Assembly: GCA_036403815.1 (NCBI GenBank)
Contig: DASWQH010000031.1
Coordinates: forward strand, 276,527-340,526
Direction: 5' to 3'
DNA length: 64,000 nucleotides
From: JACVRN01 sp036403815
Lineage (GTDB): Bacteria > Acidobacteriota > Blastocatellia > Pyrinomonadales > Pyrinomonadaceae
Shown here: positions 19,201-27,147 of the stretch, in pieces
How positions within the stretch are numbered: the first letter of the stretch is position 1
Layout: each line of letters starts with the position of its first letter
Position numbers and translations under genes: made by a program
The notes under the pieces: model-generated
The model's input: only the letters and a program-made list of their open reading frames with translations
Databases searched by the model: none
What the model was told of the DNA's origin: nothing

Positions 19201-20577
19201 ATGCTGTTTTTCACCAGCCTAGACTCAAAACTTAGTGTAGACGGCGCAAATAGACTGCGCCTTCTGGACAGGCTGCATGACGCAGGGCTTACACCGCTCA
19301 TACGCGCGGCGCGGCTCACTTCCTTCGAGCAGGCGCTTCAGGGGGCGGAGCTTGCCAGGGAGATGGAGCGCGCTATAGCGGCCTGGACTGAACGGGAAGA
19401 AAACTCGCTCTATGTGCGTGGCGACCTCTTCTCTATAGAAGACCACATCTTTTATTTAATCTTCGGCGGGGCGGAGGATGAGCTGGCGGGGATGCGAGCC
19501 GGAATCGTTTATGGACACGAAACTCCTGAGCCGGAAAGAAAACTCGACGCCTTCTGCCGTCGCGTGAGTGAAGCGCTTGATGCGATACGCAGTAGTAGTA
19601 GTAGCGTGGAGGTAGTAGACGAAGGGGACGAGTGGAAGTCGCACGAGAACGTGGTGGCGATAAATGATTACACAGCGCAGGCGGGCAATGGTGGTGCTGC
19701 TGTAGAGAAGGGGCTGGCGCTTGAAGCGCTCGAAGACGTTCCGGCGCGGCGTCTTCTGCATCGCATAGAAGAGGCGCAGGACGCAGGGCGTGTGGCCGAG
19801 CTGCTCGCCAGCGAAACGGAGAATCAAGCGCTCATTAACAGGCTAGCCGATGCCGGATTGCTCAAGCGCGAAGTGCTTGTCAGTTGCCGTAAAGAGGGAC
19901 GCGCTCTCTTTCGCCTGCCTTCGATAGAGATGCTGACCAACATCACGGCCAGCAACGCCATGTGCAGCGAGTGCGGCGCGGCCCTTAGCGACGAGAAGGT
20001 CGAAGAGCTGGTGATGCTCACAGACATGGCTTCGACCATGTTGCACGACAGCGCATGGCTCGCCAATGGTTTGCGCACATTGCTCAGAGAGCTGGGCGTT
20101 CCCCCTAAATCCATACGGCTGCTTACGGGGGCGGGCGACCGCGAAGCGCACATGGAAGTTACAGCCTCGGATGAGCCATTTCTTTTCGTCCTGAGAGACG
20201 GCGACCTAACTGCTATGCACGCCGCGCGCTCTCTGGATAAGCTCATAGAGACAGAGGCGCGGCATCTGGTCATAATCGTGACGGGGCGGATTCAGGAGGA
20301 CGCGCGTGTTCGCCTGCGCGAGCACGCACGCCGTCGCGCACGCGTTGGAAACGAGAGCGAGGTGGTTCTGATAGAGGGCATGGAAGCGGCTCCGGGCGAG
20401 CTTCAGCATGCCTTTGAAAGGGCTTCGCAGCGTGCTCTGGCCGCCGAGTTGTGCGGGCTGGACGCCAGCTTAGGATTCAGCGCGGGCTACATGGTCGCCA
20501 CTCGCTTTCGTCTCACAGAGCGCGCAGACGCTCTCAAAGACATGGCCGGGTCGGCAGTCGGCGCTCTGGCGCAATAG
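19201..20577 (+). CDS. unrecognised 458-residue protein with CxxC pair
   Basis: I cannot assign a family. The N-terminal 135 residues are helical and acidic, followed by a low-complexity linker with SSSSS near 137. A segment near 215-245 (NQALINRLADAGLLKREVLV) looks like a winged helix. One CSECG pair near 260 could be half a zinc site. The C-terminal part has alternating strands and helices: FLFVLRDGDLTAMHAARSL, then HLVIIVTGRIQEDARVRLRE. That resembles, but does not prove, a restriction-endonuclease-like (Mrr/NERD-type) core. No signal peptide or membrane segment is seen. Confidence 0.75.
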   Translation: MLFFTSLDSKLSVDGANRLRLLDRLHDAGLTPLIRAARLTSFEQALQGAELAREMERAIAAWTEREENSLYVRGDLFSIEDHIFYLIFGGAEDELAGMRAGIVYGHETPEPERKLDAFCRRVSEALDAIRSSSSSVEVVDEGDEWKSHENVVAINDYTAQAGNGGAAVEKGLALEALEDVPARRLLHRIEEAQDAGRVAELLASETENQALINRLADAGLLKREVLVSCRKEGRALFRLPSIEMLTNITASNAMCSECGAALSDEKVEELVMLTDMASTMLHDSAWLANGLRTLLRELGVPPKSIRLLTGAGDREAHMEVTASDEPFLFVLRDGDLTAMHAARSLDKLIETEARHLVIIVTGRIQEDARVRLREHARRRARVGNESEVVLIEGMEAAPGELQHAFERASQRALAAELCGLDASLGFSAGYMVATRFRLTERADALKDMAGSAVGALAQ

Positions 20578-20667
20578 AGAATAGAGGCTAGAGGTTAGAG
20601 GCTGGAGACTGGAGGCCAGTGAAATGCTTTTACTGACCTCTGACCTCCAGCCTCTAACCTCTATTCT
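20578..20667. repeat. heptad-phased inverted repeat (GAGGCTA type)
   Basis: The left arm runs in sevens as GAGGCTA-GAGGTTA and on to GAGACTG-GAGGCCA. The right arm, CTGACCTCTGACCTCCAGCC and onward, is its complement. It abuts the stop of the preceding gene and lies 108 nt before the SIMPL start. Confidence 0.88.
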
Positions 20668-20774
20668 TATGTTGTGGCTACAGTTGGGAACTGTGGTTAT
20701 CCACATAGAGCCGTAAGCAAACCTTCTCTAAGCTTTGCGTCAAACGTGCGGCATTGGGAGGTGCCACTAAAATT

Positions 20775-21524
20775 ATGAGTGTAGAAAGAAATGGACATGT
20801 ATTTAACGCCGGGTTCGCGATAGCCGTCGCTCTTGTGCTGTCGTCAATCGTCGGCGCCTGGGCTTACACGCGCGCCAAAAATGGCGAACAGACCGTGGCC
20901 GTAACTGGCTCGGCCAAGAAACGGATTAAATCCGACCTGGTCATCTGGAGGGCAGCGGTCACTTATCAATCAGCGCAATTGTCTGACGCTTACAAGTCGC
21001 TTTCCGACAGCGTGCCGCGCGTCAAACAATATTTGATTTCCAAGGGCATACCGGAAAATCAGATTACCGTCTCGTCCATTACGGCCACGACCATGCAGGG
21101 CAAGACACGTGATGCATCGGGCGAAGAGGTGGACAGCGGTAAGATTACGGGCTATAGCCTGCGACAGGAATTGGAAGTGCGCTCGACCGATGTGGACAAG
21201 GTGGCGCAGGTCGCGCGCGAGGCCACGGAGTTAATCAATCAGGGGATACTGCTGGAATCCGGCGCGCCTGAATATCATTACACCAAGCTGGGCGAGCTGA
21301 AGCGCGAGATGCTGGCCGAAGCAGCCAAGGATGCCAAGGAACGCGCCAAGCAGATAGCTACCAGCACCGGCAGCGACATCGGCAGCGTGCGCTCTGCCAG
21401 AATGGGTGTGATGCAGATTACGCCCGCCGATTCCAATGATGTCTCTGACTCAGGCATGAACGACACCACCGCGCTTGAGAAAGACATTACGGCGGTCGTC
21501 AACGTCAGCTTCGCCGTAGACTAA
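20775..21524 (+). CDS. SIMPL (DUF541) domain protein, membrane-anchored
   Basis: A 249-residue protein with one N-terminal transmembrane helix (about 12-32) and a periplasmic SIMPL domain: VTGSAKKRIKSDLVIWRAAV, PRVKQYLISKGIPENQITVS and a C-terminal VNVSFAVD. SIMPL proteins are periplasmic and often stress-induced, with no defined enzyme activity. The frame begins at a TTG at 20754; the ATG at 20775 with GGGAGG 13 nt upstream is preferred. Two small palindromes (ACAGTT-GGG-AACTGT, TGTGG-TTAT-CCACA) lie about 85 nt upstream. Confidence 0.88.
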   Translation: MSVERNGHVFNAGFAIAVALVLSSIVGAWAYTRAKNGEQTVAVTGSAKKRIKSDLVIWRAAVTYQSAQLSDAYKSLSDSVPRVKQYLISKGIPENQITVSSITATTMQGKTRDASGEEVDSGKITGYSLRQELEVRSTDVDKVAQVAREATELINQGILLESGAPEYHYTKLGELKREMLAEAAKDAKERAKQIATSTGSDIGSVRSARMGVMQITPADSNDVSDSGMNDTTALEKDITAVVNVSFAVD

Positions 21525-21577
21525 GAACACGGGGGCAGACTTTAAGCACTACACTCTCCCTTTTGGCTCGAAGGTAG

Positions 21578-21622
21578 ATAAAAAGGAGCGCGCCTTTAAC
21601 ATCAAGCGCGCTCCTTTCAGTC
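21578..21622. terminator. bidirectional terminator between SIMPL and CAP genes
   Basis: AAAGGAGCGCGC and its complement form a 12-bp stem with a 12-nt loop. Five T residues follow in the minus direction, a weaker T-rich tract in the plus direction. It serves the convergent genes on both sides. Confidence 0.8.
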
Positions 21623-21697
21623 CTTTTTCCGCGAGCAGGGCTGGCTACTATTCGAGCCTGCTTTGAAAACCTTTTAGCGCCCGCACCATGCTAGTAG

Positions 21698-22456
21698 CTA
21701 TAGCTTTCTTGCTTTGGGCGCAGCCGGTGCAGGTGCCGCAGGCTGTGTCATAGTAGTTTTATTCTTCTGCGACGATTTATCGGTGAACCCTCCGGCGAAG
21801 GTGCAAACGCACATGCCGCCGAACAGAGGGTGATTGCCGCAGGAGACGCCCGTGACGATGTAGCTGCTGTTGAAGATGTTATTACGGTGGCCGCGCGTCG
21901 GAACGCCGTCGTCAACGATTAAGTTGATGACAATATCGCGCGCCGTGCCGCTATCGTAAGCAATGTTTTCGCTAATCGGCGTCTTCCAGTCACCGTAGCG
22001 GGCGACGCGATCCCAAGAGAAGGTTTTGTCCTTGCCCTGGTGGCTCACGTCTCCCGTTTTTCCCTGATCGAAGGATTGATCTTTCGCGCCGAGGCACATG
22101 CCTTTCGAGACTTGAAGCTGCGGAAGCGGCTTTGCGCTGCGCAGAAACTTGATGGCTTCTTCAAGCGCGACCGCGCCTTCTATGGTCTCTATCGCCGCGC
22201 TGCCCGGTGGCTTGAATGTTTTACCCTTGTAATATTTTCTCAGCCCTTCAAGGTAGGTGGCATACTGGACGGGGTTCGTTCGGGCTTGATTCATCTCCTC
22301 GAAAACAGCTTTCTCCAGTGCGGAGAGAGCATAATCATTACCGCCAGTCTGGGTTTGCGCAAGACCCCGTAGGGGAGCGAGACTGAGTAGAAGTGAAAAT
22401 GAGATGATTAAAAAAAACGCTGTGCGTAGGCGGAAGGGAAAGCTTGCCTGTTTCAT
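21698..22456 (-). CDS. exported CAP/SCP superfamily protein
   Basis: A 252-residue protein with a signal peptide (about 1-34). A CAP (SCP/PR-1) domain follows: EMNQARTNPVQYATYLEGL, ENIAYDSG, VPTRGHRNNIFN and a C-terminal FGGMCVCTFAGGF. The GHRNNIF segment is the usual CAP box with its histidine. Bacterial CAP proteins are secreted and mostly of unknown activity. The last 25 residues are Ala/Pro-rich. Confidence 0.9.
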   Translation of the reverse strand: MKQASFPFRLRTAFFLIISFSLLLSLAPLRGLAQTQTGGNDYALSALEKAVFEEMNQARTNPVQYATYLEGLRKYYKGKTFKPPGSAAIETIEGAVALEEAIKFLRSAKPLPQLQVSKGMCLGAKDQSFDQGKTGDVSHQGKDKTFSWDRVARYGDWKTPISENIAYDSGTARDIVINLIVDDGVPTRGHRNNIFNSSYIVTGVSCGNHPLFGGMCVCTFAGGFTDKSSQKNKTTMTQPAAPAPAAPKARKL

Positions 22457-22716
22457 GGGGGAACGATACTCCTTATGCTTTATAGGGCGAAACGTTTAGA
22501 CGATTATTTCAAAGCGTCGTTTCGGGCGGAACCGGTCGGGACTTTGATTTCTGCTTTTACGTCAAAACCCTGAGCAAGTCAAATGAAAATCCGTAGGGAG
22601 CCGCGCTCCTCTTTCAAAAAGTGTTGACAACCAGGCCGTGCGCGGGCGAATCTTAAAGAGCGCATAGGCCGTCTGCTTAAGGCACGGGCTGTAATCCCTC
22701 TATGGAGTTTGAAAGT

Positions 22717-24036
22717 ATGAGAAGACATGTGTTCCCCTTAGCGCTACTGTTTCTGGCGCTCACAGTTTCGACCGCAATAGCTCAGACCGCAACTTCTTCT
22801 CCCGCGCCGCAGACACGTCCCAGAACCATTTCCGGACAACAGCAGCAGGGCACGCCCGCCACGCCTGCTCCAACGCCTAGGCCATCAGTTACCACAACGC
22901 AGCTTCCTGCCGCCAATCCGCCGTCGAGCACGGTGCCGCAGCGCCCCGTTCCGAAAACTTCATCGACGCTTCCGTCTTCCGGCGTCAGCCCGGCGCAGCA
23001 GCTTCCCGCGACTTCGCTCACCGTGAGCAAACTGCGCGCCCGCATGCAGGAGGCCGAGCGCAACTTCAAGACGCGACCGCAGCAAACGTCTCTCTCTACA
23101 GCACCGCTTTCGTTCGTCACCCTGGCGGCGCTAGACCCTTCCACGTCGCAGATACATTTAATCACGCTGCCGAAAGACCTCTTCCTGAGCCGTGGCTCGG
23201 AGGCTACCGTGACGACGCAGTTGGGCGCGACCGTGAATCTTCGCATCGTCAGAGCCAACGGTGTCAACACCGCCGTCACCATTTTCGAGAACACGACGAA
23301 GCGCTCGTTCATCCCGCTAATGGTCGAGTATCCGATTGAGCGCAACGGGTATCTGCGCGAGATGGCTTATTACACTTCGGCGCATCCGGCGCTTCTCTCG
23401 CCGGATGTGGTTAACGCCGGTAAATCATACACGCGTACTATGCTCGATCTGGCGGCCAGACGTTTGCGCGACAAAGGCACCTTCATCTCGCCGCAGATTA
23501 TAGACATCGCGGAGCGGCTGCTGATTGTAGAGCATGTGGATCACACGCGCTTTCTTAGAGAGAACCGTCTGGCGCTCTATGAAGAAATCTTCTCGCTTTA
23601 TGCGCTGAACGAGATGAAGACGTATAACTACTCTGTAAGCACAGCCGGAGCAGGCGGCCTTGTGCAGATGATTCCTTCGACCTACCAGATGATACGGCGG
23701 CTGCATCCGGGCATAGGACTCAATCCTGATTTCGTGCTGGGGATGCGCAATCACGGAAACGCTCTCGAAGCCATGCTCCTTTACATGTACGATGTGTGGA
23801 ATAATTTAATGTCCAACACGGATGTCTCGTACGCCTTGAGCGCCAAGTGGGCTACGCCAGCCGACTTGATGGCAGCCGGTTATAACTCGAACCCTGCGCG
23901 CCTGCCGCTCTACGTACGTCGCGCGGGGGCATCATGGCGCACGCTGATTCCTGCTGAGACGCAGATGTACCTGCAAATCTACCGCTCGGTCGAAAGCCTT
24001 ATTCCGATGAAGGCACGCGCGGGTGCCTCGCAGTAA
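22717..24036 (+). CDS. exported protein with degenerate transglycosylase (SLT)-like domain
   Basis: A 439-residue protein: signal peptide (MRRHVFPLALLFLALTVSTA), a Pro/Thr/Ser-rich region to about residue 100, a middle domain, and a lysozyme-like C-terminal domain. The latter shows NEMKTYNYSVSTAGAGGLVQ then MIPSTYQMI, matching the E...AGA.GL.Q.mPsT pattern of lytic transglycosylases, and AAGYNSNPARLP, similar to the YN.GP motif. Catalysis is plausible, but several positions differ from standard SLTs. The start is ATG at 22717; an in-frame ATG at 22702 also exists. TTGACA at 22624 has no good -10 partner. Confidence 0.78.
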   Translation: MRRHVFPLALLFLALTVSTAIAQTATSSPAPQTRPRTISGQQQQGTPATPAPTPRPSVTTTQLPAANPPSSTVPQRPVPKTSSTLPSSGVSPAQQLPATSLTVSKLRARMQEAERNFKTRPQQTSLSTAPLSFVTLAALDPSTSQIHLITLPKDLFLSRGSEATVTTQLGATVNLRIVRANGVNTAVTIFENTTKRSFIPLMVEYPIERNGYLREMAYYTSAHPALLSPDVVNAGKSYTRTMLDLAARRLRDKGTFISPQIIDIAERLLIVEHVDHTRFLRENRLALYEEIFSLYALNEMKTYNYSVSTAGAGGLVQMIPSTYQMIRRLHPGIGLNPDFVLGMRNHGNALEAMLLYMYDVWNNLMSNTDVSYALSAKWATPADLMAAGYNSNPARLPLYVRRAGASWRTLIPAETQMYLQIYRSVESLIPMKARAGASQ

Positions 24037-24125
24037 AAGCCAGAGGGAGTATCGGGAAGGTCATTAGTACAGCCTCGCGCTCTTTTAATCTCAGAACTCT
24101 TCCAGTTTACTGAAGGGGAAAGCTC

Positions 24126-24704
24126 ATGCTTCAAGTCACGACTCGAAAACTAATTGCGGTGTTCGTCCTTGCTCTGCTGGTTGCCGCGCCCGGTTGTAAG
24201 TATTTCAGCAAGTCGGCGAGCACCGATCAAACGAAAGATGCGAACAAGCTACAGGAAGAGGCCGACCAGTTGGCCGCCAAACTTGATGGTGCTTACAACC
24301 AGGCGACGCAGAAGGAAGACGCGATTAAAGCCGAAAAGAAGCCCAAGGCGCGCGAGCAATTAAATAATGAAGAGACTGCCATCTTCGATCAGGCTATCGC
24401 CGATGCAAAGGCCGCCGCAGACAAGTACGATCAGGCGAGCAAGCTCAAGATTGACGAGAAATACAAACAGTATCTAGACCTTCGCGCACAGCTCATGCGC
24501 AAAGAAGGCGCGCACCTGGCGGCGCTGAAAGAACTGCCCTCGGCGCGCAAAGACACCAGCCTCAAAGGCAAAACCCTGCGCGACAAACAGGCCGACATCA
24601 AGACCCGCACCGACAAGCTCAAGAAGGAAGTAGACGACCTCAAGGCTCAGGCCGAGAAGATGCAGAAAGAGAACGGCGACAAGTTCAAAGCCAAGAGCGC
24701 ATAA
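24126..24704 (+). CDS. lipoprotein with long helical/coiled-coil body
   Basis: A 192-residue protein with a lipoprotein signal (VLALLVAAPGC, lipid cysteine near residue 24). The remainder is almost entirely charged helix, rich in Lys/Ala/Asp, with heptad character from about 38 to 185. No family is recognised. An AAGGGG ribosome binding site lies 6 nt before the ATG. It probably faces the periplasm, attached to a membrane. It may be cotranscribed with the transglycosylase-like gene 90 nt upstream. Confidence 0.72.
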   Translation: MLQVTTRKLIAVFVLALLVAAPGCKYFSKSASTDQTKDANKLQEEADQLAAKLDGAYNQATQKEDAIKAEKKPKAREQLNNEETAIFDQAIADAKAAADKYDQASKLKIDEKYKQYLDLRAQLMRKEGAHLAALKELPSARKDTSLKGKTLRDKQADIKTRTDKLKKEVDDLKAQAEKMQKENGDKFKAKSA

Positions 24705-24705
24705 A

Positions 24706-24791
24706 GGCAATGCAGAAGTCAGAATGCAGAATGATGAATGAGGAGCACGAAACCTCTTTAATTCATCATTCTGCATTCTGACTTCTGCCTT
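24706..24791. repeat. long heptad-phased inverted repeat between convergent genes
   Basis: GCAGAAGTCAGAATGCAGAA and onward pairs almost perfectly over about 28 bp with ATTCATCATTCTGCATTCTG on the right. Arms are in sevens (TCAGAAT, GCAGAAT, GATGAAT) and an inner GAGG/CCTC hairpin fills the loop. It can fold as a terminator for both flanking genes. Confidence 0.88.
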
Positions 24792-24794
24792 TTC

Positions 24795-26648
24795 CTAGTC
24801 TCCGTATTGTAGCCGACCACTAAGCGACTCGCGCTCGGGTTGTTCATCTTGCGAGTCGTCCGCGTATTGCAGTTTGTATAGCCGCCAGTAGAAACCTCTT
24901 TGTGCCAGCAACTCTTGGTGAGTGCCCTGCTCGCGTATCTCGCCGTGGTGGAGGACGATGATGCGGTTGGCGCGCTGGATGGTTGAAAGACGATGCGCGA
25001 CGATGAGCGAGGTGCGCTCTTCCAGCACGCGCTCGATGGCCTGCTGTATGAGCTGTTCGGTTTCGGTGTCTATAGAACTGGTCGCTTCGTCCAGGATGAG
25101 GAGCGCGGGGTCGAATGCCAGTGCGCGTGCAAACGAGATGAGTTGCTTCTGGCCTACGGACAATCCTGCGCCGCGCTCTTTCACTTCCGTTCGGTAGCCT
25201 TCGGGCAAGCGTTGTATGAAGCGGTCTGCGTGAACCTCGCGCGCAGCCCATTCGACGCGCTCCTCTTTGATTCCCTCATTGCCCAGACGAATATTGCTCG
25301 CCACGGTTCCGCTAAAGAGAAAGACATCCTGAAGGACTACGGCGAAGTTTTCGCGCAGAGATTGCAAGTCCCAGTCGCGCACGTCCACGCCGTCCAAGAG
25401 GATTCGCCCGCGCTGTATGTCGTAAAAGCGCATGAGCAGATTCGTAATCGTCGTCTTGCCTGAGCCTGTGTGGCCTACGAGCGCGACGGATTGCCCCGGC
25501 TCGACCGTGAAGGACACATCCTTGAGCACCCAGTCTTCTTCCTTGTAAGCGAACCACACGTTCTGAAATTCTATGTGGCCGCGCGCACGCCCTCGCTTCA
25601 AGGCTACGGCGGGCGAATTGACTGAAACGGGCAGGTCAAGGGTTTTGAAGATGCGGTGCGAGGCGACGACCGCCGCCTGAAGCACGTTGTACTTATCAGA
25701 GATGTCGCGTATGGGTTGAAAGAGCTGCTGCGAATACTGTATGAAGGCTACGAGCGCGCCCAAAGTGAGCACGGTCATGGTTTCCGTGTTCTGCATGATG
25801 CGATAGCCGCCGTACCATACAATCAGAGCGATGCCGATTGCGCCGATTAAATCCACAAGCGGGAAAAAGACCGCGTAGTAGAAGATTGTATCTACGTTGG
25901 CATTGCGATGGTCGTCGTTGATTTTATGAAACTGTTCGCGGGACTTCGCTTCGGCGTTGAAAATCTGAACAGTCTGCGCGCCGGAAAAATGCTCCTGTAG
26001 AAAAGCGTTGATGCGCGCCAGTCGAGTTCTCACCATGTCGTAGCCGCGCCGCGCCCCGCGACGAAACCAACTGGTCGCAGCAAAGAGCATAGGAACTGTT
26101 AGAAGCGTCACCAGCGTCAGACGCACATCCATCCAGAGCATGATTGCCATGATCGCCACGATCATCACCAGATCGCCCAGCAGATCAATCACGCCCGAAG
26201 TGAAAAGCTCGTTGAGCGCGTCCACGTCCGAAGTCAGGCGCGTCATGATGCGCCCGACGGGGTTGCGGTCGTAGTAAGACACCTCTTGCTCTTGCAGCTT
26301 GCGATAAAGCTCGCTTCTGAGGTCGTACATGACACGCTGCCCGACCGAGTTGAGCAGGACTTCCTGAAAGTAAGAGAAGATGAAGTGAAAGAACCTGACC
26401 AGCAGGAAGACGAGCGCGAAGAGGTGCAGGCCATTCGTATTTCGCGGGATGATGTACCAGTCAATCGCGTACTGAGTGAACTTCGGCTGGAGTATGCCCA
26501 GAAGATTCAACACGAGCGTCAGCACAAGCGCAGGGATGAGCGAGCCTATGTAAGGCTTTAGATAACGCAGGAGCCTGCGCGCCACGCGGAAATCATAGGT
26601 CTTGCCGATAGCCTCTTCTTCGTGAAACTGTTTCGCTGCTGTTGCCAT
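24795..26648 (-). CDS. ABC exporter half-transporter (permease + ATPase)
   Basis: A 617-residue type IV ABC half-transporter with six N-terminal transmembrane helices (to about 330) and a nucleotide-binding domain. Walker A is GHTGSGKTT, the signature is LSVGQKQL, Walker B is LILDEATSSID and the switch is IVAHRLST. The signature LSVGQ departs slightly from LSGGQ, while the partner at 27148 has LSGGQ. Together with the similar gene 500 bp upstream it probably forms a heterodimeric multidrug- or lipid-type exporter. Substrate unknown. Confidence 0.95.
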   Translation of the reverse strand: MATAAKQFHEEEAIGKTYDFRVARRLLRYLKPYIGSLIPALVLTLVLNLLGILQPKFTQYAIDWYIIPRNTNGLHLFALVFLLVRFFHFIFSYFQEVLLNSVGQRVMYDLRSELYRKLQEQEVSYYDRNPVGRIMTRLTSDVDALNELFTSGVIDLLGDLVMIVAIMAIMLWMDVRLTLVTLLTVPMLFAATSWFRRGARRGYDMVRTRLARINAFLQEHFSGAQTVQIFNAEAKSREQFHKINDDHRNANVDTIFYYAVFFPLVDLIGAIGIALIVWYGGYRIMQNTETMTVLTLGALVAFIQYSQQLFQPIRDISDKYNVLQAAVVASHRIFKTLDLPVSVNSPAVALKRGRARGHIEFQNVWFAYKEEDWVLKDVSFTVEPGQSVALVGHTGSGKTTITNLLMRFYDIQRGRILLDGVDVRDWDLQSLRENFAVVLQDVFLFSGTVASNIRLGNEGIKEERVEWAAREVHADRFIQRLPEGYRTEVKERGAGLSVGQKQLISFARALAFDPALLILDEATSSIDTETEQLIQQAIERVLEERTSLIVAHRLSTIQRANRIIVLHHGEIREQGTHQELLAQRGFYWRLYKLQYADDSQDEQPERESLSGRLQYGD

Positions 26649-26672
26649 TGCTCTCTTAAAACTTTTCTGTTC

Positions 26673-27116
26673 TTAAATCGTGCTCTTGAAAGATGCCGCC
26701 ATCAATGCTTCGCGTCGCGGGAAGTGTAGCAGCATGCCGAGCGCCGCGAACGCGAAGGGCAGATAAAAATATGGCGTGCCGGTTATCGCGCGTGCCAGCA
26801 GGCCGAAAAGCCCTGCGGCTTCACACAAAGCGATGGCAACAACCTGTCCCTGCTGCACAAGAGCGGCGCTCTGCTTCTCTACAGCCTGAGCGAAGAATTT
26901 CTGCTTGACCGCAAAGGATACGATGACCAGAAGCACGCTTAAACCAGCTAGCATCCAGAACAATCTTTGGTCACTAGCTTCGTTCCCACGGAAGACCATC
27001 ATCGCAAGCAGAAAGAAAATTACGAGCGCCATTATTTGAGCAGCCCAGAGAATCAAGAGCACCTGATAGCGACCGCGAATTCTTCTTTCCATTGATGCCG
27101 GATCGTTCATGCTCAT
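26673..27116 (-). CDS. small four-helix membrane protein between two ABC half-transporters
   Basis: A 147-residue protein with four hydrophobic helices (about 20-43, 52-68, 88-106, 112-130). No family recognised. It lies between two ABC half-transporter genes on the same strand with gaps of 24 and 31 nt, so it is in their operon and may be an accessory subunit. Alternative ATGs exist at codons 1, 3 and 9. Confidence 0.75.
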   Translation of the reverse strand: MSMNDPASMERRIRGRYQVLLILWAAQIMALVIFFLLAMMVFRGNEASDQRLFWMLAGLSVLLVIVSFAVKQKFFAQAVEKQSAALVQQGQVVAIALCEAAGLFGLLARAITGTPYFYLPFAFAALGMLLHFPRREALMAASFKSTI

Positions 27117-27147
27117 TGAGTGTAGTTCCTACAGGCAGCTTTAGCCG

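Noticed and set aside
19001..19222. 73-residue frame upstream of the 19201 gene
   Set aside because: No ribosome binding site, overlaps the candidate promoter and the next start, and has no coding character.
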